37,956 nucleotides of DNA from an uncultured Planctomycetia bacterium (GTDB lineage: Bacteria > Planctomycetota > UBA1135 > GCA-002686595), in the NCBI GenBank assembly GCA_937952135.1, contig CALFYL010000018.1, positions 1 through 37,956 on the forward strand, in the 5' to 3' direction. The notes under the pieces were generated by a model, which was not told where the DNA came from, did no database searches, and saw only the letters and a program-made list of their open reading frames with translations. Within the stretch, counting starts at the first letter, position 1. Every line of letters begins with the position of its first letter. Below are positions 22,868 to 29,770 of this stretch, piece after piece. The position numbers and the translations under genes are program-made.

Positions 22868-23103
22868 TCGGGCATGATGCGGGGCGGGCGCGGGCTCGGC
22901 AAGCCGGGCGGGGCCTAACCCACGCATTTCCAACGTCTTGCGTGCGGAACGAAGATCTTTGCCGGGGCCCCCTCATGCGCGGGCGAAAGGCGCCGAGAAC
23001 TGCCCATGAGGCTCGCGCTGCCGCCCGGCGCCCGCCCTCCCCCCAGGCCCGCGCTGGACGCCGAAATGCAGCACTGGAATGTGCTTCAGCTCCAGCGCCA
23101 AGC

Positions 23104-23111
23104 GCCGATAA
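23104..23111 (+). promoter_or_regulatory. Possible sigma-28 -10 element upstream of the FlgM-like gene
   Basis: GCCGATAA, identical to the classical FliA -10 consensus, lies 45 bp before the FlgM-like ATG. The -35 region at the expected spacing (23085-23092) matches only about half of TAAAGTTT, so this is tentative. Confidence 0.35.
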
Positions 23112-23155
23112 AGGAAGAAGTCGCTCCCCCTGGGAGCCCGCACAAAAGGTCCGCC

Positions 23156-23677
23156 ATGGAAATCAGCCGCAATTCACAGAGCCAGTCGAACCCGCTGCGC
23201 TTCGATCCCACCCGCCCCGCGCGCGAGTCGATCAAGGATCGCCAGCCGCTCTCCGAACCGGTGAAGAGCGACGCCCAGCCGGCGGTCGACCCCGAGCAGG
23301 CCGCCAAGCAGGTCAAGGAAGCGCGCGACGCCCACCGCGACGCCCGCCAGACGCGCATCGCGAACGCGCGCGCGCACTACACGGAAAAGAACGCGCCGCG
23401 CTTCGCGCAGCAGGTGACGAACGCGCGCAACGAGTACCGCGCCGAGCTCGACAAGCGCGCCAAGAACACGCAGGGCCCCGGCTCGGCGAGCAACGACCAG
23501 ATCGAGATCTCGGCGGAGTCGAAGAAGCTCGTCGACCGCGCGCTCTCGATGGCGCGCACTTCGGACGACGCGCGCGCCGAGCGGCTCGCGGAGCTCAAGG
23601 AACTGCACCAGCAGGGCCGGCTCAACGCCGACGAGCTGATCGCGCGCGCCGCGCACCGCATGCTCGCCGGCGAGTGA
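23156..23677 (+). CDS. FlgM-like anti-sigma-28 factor
   Basis: 173 residues, rich in Ala, Arg and Glu, with a disordered-looking charged N-terminal half. The C-terminal roughly 60 residues (IEISAESKKLVDRALSMA...RAERLAELKELHQQGRL, then ADELIARAAHRML) follow the FlgM sigma-binding pattern of helix, Arg-x-x-x-Leu-x-x-Leu-Lys, Gly turn and final Ile-Ala helix. FlgM binds FliA until the hook-basal body is complete. The start ATG 23156 has AAAGGT six bases upstream; the frame extends back to 23006 without support. It is longer than usual (about 100) and lies outside the flagellar operon, but within 4 kb of fliA. Assignment rests on pattern only. Confidence 0.6.
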   Translation: MEISRNSQSQSNPLRFDPTRPARESIKDRQPLSEPVKSDAQPAVDPEQAAKQVKEARDAHRDARQTRIANARAHYTEKNAPRFAQQVTNARNEYRAELDKRAKNTQGPGSASNDQIEISAESKKLVDRALSMARTSDDARAERLAELKELHQQGRLNADELIARAAHRMLAGE

Positions 23678-23719
23678 GCGACGCTCCACCCGCCTCGCGC
23701 GGGCGCCCGAGAACCCATC

Positions 23720-23760
23720 CCAGCACCGGCTCGCGATTCGAAATCGCGGGCCGGTGCTGG
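23720..23760. terminator. Long hairpin after the FlgM-like gene
   Basis: Arms 23720-23738 and 42-60 of the same block pair over 19 bp: CCAGCACCGGC/GCCGGTGCTGG outside, CGCGATT/AATCGCG inside, one T-G wobble, loop CGA. It begins 43 bp after the stop. No T-run follows, so termination would be factor-assisted, or it acts as an mRNA 3'-end stabiliser. Confidence 0.65.
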
Positions 23761-24020
23761 CGTATAGGAGTCCAATCCGCGTGGCCCCGCGCTACCTACG
23801 CGTTACAGCCCGTGGTTTGGCCGCGACGGAAAACGGAGACTGCGCGGCCGCCGCCGTGGCGGAACACGGGCGAAGGACAGTTCGGCGCGCGTCGGAACGG
23901 GACTTGCCCGCGCGGCGCCCCGCGAACGATCCGAAACGGCAACCCGCCGACACGCGACGCACTCCCCACCGTTCTCGAGCACGGCTTCGCCGTCTCCTCC
24001 CTGCCCCCCACCTCAACGGA
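23761..24020. other. Non-coding gap before the porin gene
   Basis: About 260 bp between the hairpin and the porin start. No coding region, RNA motif or clear promoter box could be identified; it presumably holds the porin promoter. Confidence 0.5.
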
Positions 24021-25457
24021 ATGTCGATCCACTCGAGCGCGAGCTGCCTCGCCGTCCTCGTCGCCGCGGCCTCCCTGAACGCGCAATCACCGACTCCGCC
24101 CGCCGCGACCTCGACGCCGAAGGCGAGCCAACCTGAGAAGGCGGACCCGTGGCGCCTCCAGAAGGCGCTCGGACTTCCCGAGTGGCTGAGGGTGAGCGGC
24201 ATGCAGCGCACGCGCTTCGAGGCGCTCGACGGGCAGTTCCGCGCGGCGGGCGGCCTCGATGGCAGCGACCATGTGTGGGCCGTGCGAACGACGCTTCGCG
24301 CGGACGTGAACCTGGGCGGCTTCATCGCCACCGGCGAGGTGTGGGACGCGCGCCAGTACGAGTCGGACGACGGTTCGGTCGTCGACACGACGATCGTGAA
24401 CGCGCTCGAGATGGTGCAGCTCTTCGCCGGGTACGAGGGCCGGAGCGTGTTCCGCGCGGACGACAAGGCGTCGGTGATCTTCGGCCGGCACACGATGGAC
24501 CTGGGCGGTCGGCGGCTGGTCGCGCGCAACGACTTCCGCAACACCACGAACACCTTCCTGGGCGTGAACGCGCGCTGGGAGACGGCTTCGAAGAGCTCGC
24601 TGCAAGCCTTCTTCACGTTGCCGACGCGGCGTTTGCCGACGGACTTCGACGAGCTGCTCGACAACGACGTCGAGCTCGACGAGGAGAACCGGCACGTGAA
24701 GTTCTGGGGCCTGTACGCGACCTTCGCGGACGTGTTCGAGAAGGTGAACGGCGAGCTGTACTACCTCGGGCTCGACGAACAGGACGCGCACGCGCTTGCG
24801 ACGGCGAACCGCGCGCTGACGACCGTCGGCGGGCGGCTGGTGAAGCGGCCGGCGACGGAGCGAGTGGATTACGAGCTCGAGGCGAGCTACCAGTTCGGCG
24901 AGTCGCGCACGAACACCACGTCGAACACCGAGCTCGACCACGAAGCGGAGTTCGTGCACCTCGAAGGCGGCTACACCTTCGACGCGGCCTGGCGTCCGCG
25001 CGCGGTGCTGCAATTCGATTACGCGAGCGGCGACGACTCACCGAACGACAACGAGAACAACCGCTTCGACACGTTGTTCGGCGCGCGGCGCTTCGAGTTC
25101 GGCCCCACGGGCATCCTGGGCGCGATCGCGCGCTCGAACGTGATGACTCCGGGCCTGCGAGCGATCTTGAGCCCGCGCAAGGACGTCGAAGTGATGTTGG
25201 CGCACCGGCCCGTCTACCTCGCCTCGGACACCGACACCTACACGCCCGGCGGCGTGCGCGATGCGACGGGGAGTTCGGGCGACCACGTCGGCGACTTCTC
25301 GGAGTGCCGCGTTCGCTGGAACGTCTTCCCGGGCAACTGGATGCTCGAGTTCGGAGCGGCGTACATGGCGAACGGCGGGTTCCTCGAGAGCGCGCCCAAC
25401 GCGAGCGGCAACGGCGACACGTCGTACGTCTACGTGCAGTCGCTGTTCTCGTTCTGA
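24021..25457 (+). CDS. Outer-membrane porin of the alginate-export type
   Basis: 478 residues. A signal peptide (MSIHSSASCLAVLVAAASLNAQS) is followed by a long beta-strand-rich body. Characteristic lines are LRVSGMQRTRFEALDGQFRA, VIFGRHTMDLGGRRLVARND and DYASGDDSPNDNENNRFDTL near 330-350, which match the alginate export (AlgE-like) porin group. The C-terminus is SLFSF; a terminal Phe is typical of beta-barrel outer-membrane proteins. It probably forms a passive channel for an anionic or sugar-type solute; substrate is unknown. Only a weak AACGGA precedes the ATG. It converges on the flagellar operon, whose last stop is 23 bp away. Confidence 0.85.
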   Translation: MSIHSSASCLAVLVAAASLNAQSPTPPAATSTPKASQPEKADPWRLQKALGLPEWLRVSGMQRTRFEALDGQFRAAGGLDGSDHVWAVRTTLRADVNLGGFIATGEVWDARQYESDDGSVVDTTIVNALEMVQLFAGYEGRSVFRADDKASVIFGRHTMDLGGRRLVARNDFRNTTNTFLGVNARWETASKSSLQAFFTLPTRRLPTDFDELLDNDVELDEENRHVKFWGLYATFADVFEKVNGELYYLGLDEQDAHALATANRALTTVGGRLVKRPATERVDYELEASYQFGESRTNTTSNTELDHEAEFVHLEGGYTFDAAWRPRAVLQFDYASGDDSPNDNENNRFDTLFGARRFEFGPTGILGAIARSNVMTPGLRAILSPRKDVEVMLAHRPVYLASDTDTYTPGGVRDATGSSGDHVGDFSECRVRWNVFPGNWMLEFGAAYMANGGFLESAPNASGNGDTSYVYVQSLFSF

Positions 25458-25479
25458 GCGGCCGCGCGCCGCTCGGGCG

Positions 25480-26127
25480 TCAACGTTGCAGCGTGCGCGC
25501 GATCTCGTAGGCCGCGAAACGCGCGAGCCGGGCGGGCGAGAGCAGAGTGACCTGCAGATCCGCCGAACCGGCGGGGTCGTCGCGCTGCATGCGCCGGAAG
25601 TGTTCGAAGTTCGGCGTGAGCGAGCGGTCGGCGCCGTCGATGTGCACGGACGACGACCAGATCACGAGGCCGGTCTCGGCGCTGACGAGCTCGAGCTGCA
25701 CGCCGAGCAGTTGCGGCGAGTAGACCTCGAGCTGCGTGACCGCGCCGACGAGCAGGCCGTCGAGCCGGAAGCGCTTCGCGAGCTCGAGCACGGTGCGCGA
25801 CGAGTACTCGCCGCGCTCGTGGGGCCGCGACGGATCGACCTCGGCGATCTGCGACTCGTCGAGCGCGACCACTTCGTACGGCGCGTTGCGCGCGAACTCG
25901 AACAGGAACGCCTGGCGGAACTCCTGCTGGCGGCGCGAGTCGAGGCTCGAGCCGACGAGCGGCAGGAGACCGATGCGGCGCAGCGAATAGGTCGGGTAGT
26001 CGGCCACCTGCCGCGTCTGAGCGAGCAGCGGCGGCGGTTCGCGATAGACCATCGCGCACGAGCTCGCGCCGAGCGCGGCGAGCAGCATGGCGACGAGACC
26101 GCCGAGGCGTCGGGTCGAACCCCTCAC
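25480..26127 (-). CDS. Lipoprotein, last gene of the flagellar operon
   Basis: 215 residues. The GTG start (26127-26125) overlaps the stop of the preceding gene as GTGA. The leader LVAMLLAALGASSCAM ends in a lipobox cysteine. The mature part (RRIGLLPLVGSS, FLFEFARNAPYEVVALDE, LAKRFRLDGLLVGAVTQLEVY, LVSAETGLVIWSSS) has the alternating strand/helix plan of CsgG/LpoB-like outer-membrane-associated domains. Its place at the end of the flagellar export operon suggests a part of the outer-membrane flagellar apparatus, comparable in role to FlgO/FlgP/FlgT accessory proteins. That is inference from position and fold impression, not from a recognised match. Confidence 0.75.
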   Translation of the reverse strand: MRGSTRRLGGLVAMLLAALGASSCAMVYREPPPLLAQTRQVADYPTYSLRRIGLLPLVGSSLDSRRQQEFRQAFLFEFARNAPYEVVALDESQIAEVDPSRPHERGEYSSRTVLELAKRFRLDGLLVGAVTQLEVYSPQLLGVQLELVSAETGLVIWSSSVHIDGADRSLTPNFEHFRRMQRDDPAGSADLQVTLLSPARLARFAAYEIARTLQR

Positions 26128-26711
26128 AGCTTGCGCTCGAGGTTCTCGGGCGCCGGCGGCGTCACCGTCGTCGCCGCGGCCGCGGCCTGCAGGGCCTTCA
26201 GTTCCTCGACCCGCATCTCGAGCAGGATCTTCTCGACCTGCAACCGGCGGATCTGCGCCGTGGTGAGGCGCGCCGCGAGTTCGATGTTCTCGTCGAGCAA
26301 GCGTTGGTTCTCCGCGCGCAAACGCTCGATCTCGGCGTCCGCGCCGTCGAGGTCGGCGTCCGAGGCCACGAGCGCTTCGTGCACCGAGCGAAGCTCGTTT
26401 CGCAGCGACCCGAGCTCGCCCTGCAGCGCGTCGCGCTCTTCGATCGCCTTCTGGTACAGCTCGAGGATGTACATGCGGCCGCCGTCCGCGGAAGCGAGCT
26501 CGCGCGGGGCCGCGGTGCGCGTCTCCGCGGCCGCCGGCGCCTGCCCGACGACGCTCCCGTCGCGTGCATAGAGTTGCGAGCCGTTCCAACCCTCGGCGCT
26601 CGAAACGAGCGGGCGTGCGTTGGACTCGCCGCCGGCGCCGAGCTGCGCGCAACTCGCGAGGAACAGCGCCGCGCCGGCGAGCGCAGCGAACGTGAAGCGG
26701 GGCGTGGACAT
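26124..26711 (-). CDS. Coiled-coil lipoprotein in the flagellar operon
   Basis: 195 residues from ATG 26709-26711, which has AAGGA six bases upstream; an ATG six bases earlier (26717) would overlap the previous stop as ATGA and is also possible. The leader FTFAALAGAALFLASC is a lipoprotein signal. Residues about 75-175 are heptad-like (LELYQKAIEERDALQGELG, LRNELRSVHEAL, IERLRAENQRLLDENIEL), a strong coiled coil. I do not recognise a named family. Coupling to flagellar genes on both sides suggests an envelope-spanning or scaffold part tied to the flagellum (inference). Confidence 0.75.
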   Translation of the reverse strand: MSTPRFTFAALAGAALFLASCAQLGAGGESNARPLVSSAEGWNGSQLYARDGSVVGQAPAAAETRTAAPRELASADGGRMYILELYQKAIEERDALQGELGSLRNELRSVHEALVASDADLDGADAEIERLRAENQRLLDENIELAARLTTAQIRRLQVEKILLEMRVEELKALQAAAAATTVTPPAPENLERKL

Positions 26712-26713
26712 GC

Positions 26714-26917
26714 TCATTCCTTGTGGGGCGCGTAGTCGAGCTCGACCACCGTCGACTCGCCGCACGAACAGGTGACTTCGAGGGCGTGCACGATCGAGTC
26801 GACGCGCAGCAGTCGCACGTTCTTCTTGCAACGCTGCGCCGTGGCGGCGGCGCGCGGCGCGGCGCCGGCCTCGGCGCCGTCGATCTGCACGAATTGCTTC
26901 TTGACGATGGCTTGCAT
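26714..26917 (-). CDS. Small CxC protein in the flagellar operon
   Basis: 67 residues. It has a basic middle (AQRCKKNVRLLRVDSI) and a C-terminal VTCSCGESTVVELDY. Three cysteines (one single, one CxC) could bind metal, but the set is too small for a classical zinc ribbon. It begins 17 bp after the fliA stop and ends where the coiled-coil lipoprotein gene begins, so co-expression is very likely. Function is unknown; a small regulator or assembly factor are options. Confidence 0.65.
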   Translation of the reverse strand: MQAIVKKQFVQIDGAEAGAAPRAAATAQRCKKNVRLLRVDSIVHALEVTCSCGESTVVELDYAPHKE

Positions 26918-26934
26918 GGTCGGGAGGAGGCGTC

Positions 26935-27669
26935 TCAGCGCCGGACGCGGTCCGTGCGCGCCGTCAGCTCGCGGTTGAGCCGGTAGAGCGCGCGGGTGTG
27001 GATCTGGCTGACGCGGGACTCGGTGACGTCGAGCACCTCCGCGATCTCGCGCAGCAGCAGCTCCTCGCCGTAGTACAGCGTGATCACCGTGCGCTCTTGG
27101 TCGGGAAGCAGCTTGATCGCTTCGACGAGCAGCTCCTTGAGCTCGCTGAACTCCACGGAGTCCTGCGGGTCGTCGCTGCGCGGATCGCCGAGCCGCGCGA
27201 ACAGCGCTTCGCTCACGTCCTCGTCGAGCGACGCGTGGCCCGCGCTCTTGGCGCTGAGCAGGATCTCGTCGACCTCGTCGAGGTCGACGCCCAGGTGCGC
27301 CGCGAGTTCCTCGGGCGTCGGCGCGAAGCCGGACTTCTGCTCGAGCTCCGCAACCGCGCGGTCGAGCTCGCGGACCTTCTCGCGCCGGCCCCGCGGCAGG
27401 AAGTCCGCGCGCCGCAACTCGTCGAGGATCGCGCCGCGGATCTTGGGGAACGCGTAGGTCGAGAACTTCAGGCCGCGGCCGGGCTCCCAGGAATCGGCGG
27501 CCTGGATCAGGCCGAGCATGCCGTAGCCGAACAGGTCGTCGCGATCGACCGACGAGGGCAGATCGAACGACATCCGCCCGACCAGGTGCTTCAGAAGCGG
27601 CACGTGGTCGAGGATCAGCTTCTCGCGGTCGAAGCTGGCGGCGTAGGGATTGCCGGCGGCGTCGCTCAT
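26935..27669 (-). CDS. fliA: FliA/WhiG family flagellar sigma factor (sigma-28)
   Basis: 244 residues, the usual length. Region 2 is clear (HVPLLKHLVGRM; DRDDLFGYGMLGLIQAAD; GLKFSTYAFPKIRGAILDEL), followed by region 3 (RELDRAVAELEQKSG...TPEELAAHLGV) and region 4 (LLPDQERTVITLYYGEELLL, EIAEVLDVTESRVSQIHTRA). It directs RNA polymerase to late flagellar and motility promoters. It is placed in the same operon as the export gate, after flhG and a small membrane protein. The FlgM-like protein encoded at 23156-23677 is the obvious candidate inhibitor. There is no strong ribosome-binding site before the ATG. Confidence 0.95.
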   Translation of the reverse strand: MSDAAGNPYAASFDREKLILDHVPLLKHLVGRMSFDLPSSVDRDDLFGYGMLGLIQAADSWEPGRGLKFSTYAFPKIRGAILDELRRADFLPRGRREKVRELDRAVAELEQKSGFAPTPEELAAHLGVDLDEVDEILLSAKSAGHASLDEDVSEALFARLGDPRSDDPQDSVEFSELKELLVEAIKLLPDQERTVITLYYGEELLLREIAEVLDVTESRVSQIHTRALYRLNRELTARTDRVRR

Positions 27670-27694
27670 CGGATCGACAGATCAGGGCGGGGTT

Positions 27695-27943
27695 TCATTT
27701 GGTGGACTTGGGGCTTGCTTCCTCGTCGGGCTCGAGCGTGGCAAGCGCCGCGCTCGCGGTGAGCCGCACGAGCCAGCGAAGAGCCAGCCACATGGCGGCG
27801 CCGCGGAGCGAAGCCACCCACACGGGCGCGTCGAACCAGAGCGAAAGCAGAGCGCAGAGGGCGCCGCCCGCAGCCGCGCAGCGCCCGCCGAGAGCGAGCC
27901 AGCTGGCGGAGAGTGGATGCGCCGTGATGGGTGTGTCGGCCAT
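27695..27943 (-). CDS. Small membrane protein between flhG and fliA
   Basis: 82 residues with one or two hydrophobic segments (ALGGRCAAAGGALCALLSLW and GAAMWLALRWLVRLTASAAL) and a charged tail (EPDEEASPKSTK). The start lies seven bases beyond the flhG stop, with GAGGA just before the ATG, and the stop is 25 bp before fliA. It is not recognised. Position suggests a membrane factor co-made with the flagellar placement pair, but function is unknown. Confidence 0.65.
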   Translation of the reverse strand: MADTPITAHPLSASWLALGGRCAAAGGALCALLSLWFDAPVWVASLRGAAMWLALRWLVRLTASAALATLEPDEEASPKSTK

Positions 27944-27950
27944 GTCTTCC

Positions 27951-28772
27951 TCAAGCTTGAGCGGCCGCGAACGCCGGTTCTCGGGCCTCGGTCAGACGTG
28001 CGACTCGGCGCGCGAGCGCCTCGATGCAGTGGGCTTCCAGGCCGCGCGCGGCGCCGCTGGCCGAGCTCGCGAGCGCGAACAACGTCTGGCGCCGGCAGGC
28101 CTCGTGGATGCGGTGGCTGCGCGGGAGCCAGCCCGCGAGCCGCGGCGCGCGTGCGAGGAAGCGCTCGCACACGGCGCTGAGCTTCGCGGCGAGGTCGCGC
28201 GCTTCCTCGACGCCGTTCACACAGTTGAGAACGAGCTCCGGCGTCGCGAGGTCGCGGCCCTCGTCGCGCGCCTGCGAGTGCAGCGCTTTGATGAGCCCGT
28301 ACGCGTCGCTCAAGGCCGCGGGATCGGGCGTGGTGACGACCCATACGAGCTGCGCGGCGGCCGCGAAGGCGAGCACGTCCGCGCCGATGCCGGCCGGGCT
28401 GTCGCCGATCACGACGTCGTAGTCGCGCGCGAGCTCGGCGATGCCTTCGCACAGCGTCGCGAGGCGCGCCTTGTCGAGGTTCGCGAGGCTCGCCTCGCCG
28501 CAGGCCGCGGGGAGCACGTGGACTCCGCCTTGCGCGGTCACGACGCATTCACGCCAGCCGCAGCGGCCCGCGAGCACGTCCTCGAGCGTCGAACGCGCGT
28601 CGAGCCGGAGCACGACGTCGACGTTCGCAAGGCCGAGATCGAGGTCGACGAGCAGCACGCGCGCGCCCTTCGAAGCCATGTGCGCGGCGAGGTTCGCCGC
28701 CACGGTGGTCTTGCCGACGCCGCCCTTTCCGCCGGAAACGAGCAGCAGCGGCGCCGGTGCACGCGCCTTCAC
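27951..28772 (-). CDS. flhG: FlhG (FleN/YlxH) MinD-like ATPase
   Basis: 273 residues. The P-loop GGKGGVGKTT at 14-23 is the deviant Walker A of the ParA/MinD group (signature Lys16, Lys21). VLLVDLDLGLANVDVVL is the switch I/A' region and DYDVVIGDSPAGIG the Walker B. It works with FlhF to set flagellar number and site. The GTG start (28772) overlaps the flhF stop as GTGA, showing tight coupling. The very long frame in which it lies (to 32093) is otherwise a shadow of flhF and flhA. Confidence 0.93.
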   Translation of the reverse strand: MKARAPAPLLLVSGGKGGVGKTTVAANLAAHMASKGARVLLVDLDLGLANVDVVLRLDARSTLEDVLAGRCGWRECVVTAQGGVHVLPAACGEASLANLDKARLATLCEGIAELARDYDVVIGDSPAGIGADVLAFAAAAQLVWVVTTPDPAALSDAYGLIKALHSQARDEGRDLATPELVLNCVNGVEEARDLAAKLSAVCERFLARAPRLAGWLPRSHRIHEACRRQTLFALASSASGAARGLEAHCIEALARRVARLTEAREPAFAAAQA

Positions 28773-29767
28773 GCGAGCCTCCCGCGCAGGAACAGATCGG
28801 CGAAGCGCTCGGCGTTCGCGCGTTCGAGGTGCGCTTCGACGTCGGCGCCGTCGCACAGGAACGCGATGCCGACGCGGTCGCTCGCGGCGGCCTCGAGCAC
28901 CGGGGCCGGCGCGCGCGTCTCGTCGAGCTTGGTCACGATCCACGCGTCGGGCCGCGTCGCCGCGAAGCCGCGCCGCGCCTCTTCGAGCGCCGACGGGCTC
29001 GCCGCGGCCGAGAGCACGAGGTAGGTCGACAGGCTGCCGCCCGCTCCCGCGAGCGCGAGGCTGGCCGCGAGCTCCGCGAGCGCGCGCGCGTCGCGCGGCG
29101 AGCGCCCGGTCGTGTCGATGAGCACGCAATCGCGCTCGCTGCTGCGCGCGAGGATGCGCGCGAGCGCCGCGCCGTCGGCGGCCGTGTCGAGCGGCGCCTG
29201 CATGGCTTTCGCGTAGGCCGCGAGCTGGTCGACGGCGCCTGGACGCTGCGTGTCCATGCTCACGAGCGACACGCGGCGGCCGAGGCGCGCCATGCGCGAG
29301 GCGATCTTGGCGAGCGTCGTGGTCTTGCCGACGCCGGTCGGTCCGACGAAGGCGAGCACGCACGGCTGCACCGCGGCGTCGACGTTGCGCGCAGGCAAGC
29401 GCGGACCCGCCGCGACTTGAACGCGCTGTCCCAGGAGCTGCGCCGCTGCGTCGAGCGCGTACGGGCCGCTCGCGCCGGTCTTCGCGACGTGCGCGAGCAC
29501 CGCCTCCGTCAAGGTGCGCGACGTTCCGCTGCGCGTGAGCACGCGCTCGACATCGGCCGCGCCGCGCGAGCGCGGAGTCGCCGCCTTCGACGAACCCGCC
29601 AATTCGCCGCGCGAGACGAGCGTGCGCACCGGATCGGCGACCGCGACCATCACGTCGCCGTCGGGCAGCGTCTCGTGCGAGAGCACCAAGGCCTCCGCTC
29701 CGAATCGATCTCCTGCGCGCCGCAGCGCGTCGCGCAGGTCCTTGCCGCGTACTCGGTGGATCTGCAT
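28769..29767 (-). CDS. flhF: FlhF, SRP-type GTPase for flagellar placement
   Basis: 332 residues, slightly short for the family. After a variable basic N-terminal part, the NG domain has GPTGVGKTT (142-150, G1), DTQRPGAVDQL (172 on, G2), DTTGRS (208 on, G3) and TKLDE (259 on, G4). It marks the flagellar assembly site at the membrane, usually the pole, in partnership with FlhG. It begins three bases after the flhA stop. The N-terminal start MQIHRVRGKDLRDALRR matches the family's usual opening. Confidence 0.94.
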   Translation of the reverse strand: MQIHRVRGKDLRDALRRAGDRFGAEALVLSHETLPDGDVMVAVADPVRTLVSRGELAGSSKAATPRSRGAADVERVLTRSGTSRTLTEAVLAHVAKTGASGPYALDAAAQLLGQRVQVAAGPRLPARNVDAAVQPCVLAFVGPTGVGKTTTLAKIASRMARLGRRVSLVSMDTQRPGAVDQLAAYAKAMQAPLDTAADGAALARILARSSERDCVLIDTTGRSPRDARALAELAASLALAGAGGSLSTYLVLSAAASPSALEEARRGFAATRPDAWIVTKLDETRAPAPVLEAAASDRVGIAFLCDGADVEAHLERANAERFADLFLRGRLA

Positions 29768-29770
29768 CGC

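Noticed and set aside
20549..22918. 789-codon open frame on the plus strand opposite the M1 peptidase
   Set aside because: It is antisense to a gene with complete catalytic motifs and has Arg/Val/His-rich composition without any domain. It is a by-product of high GC.
23070..23095. Sigma-54 promoter upstream of the FlgM-like gene
   Set aside because: TGGAATGTGCTTCAGC has a GG, but the GC of the -12 element is one base out of register.
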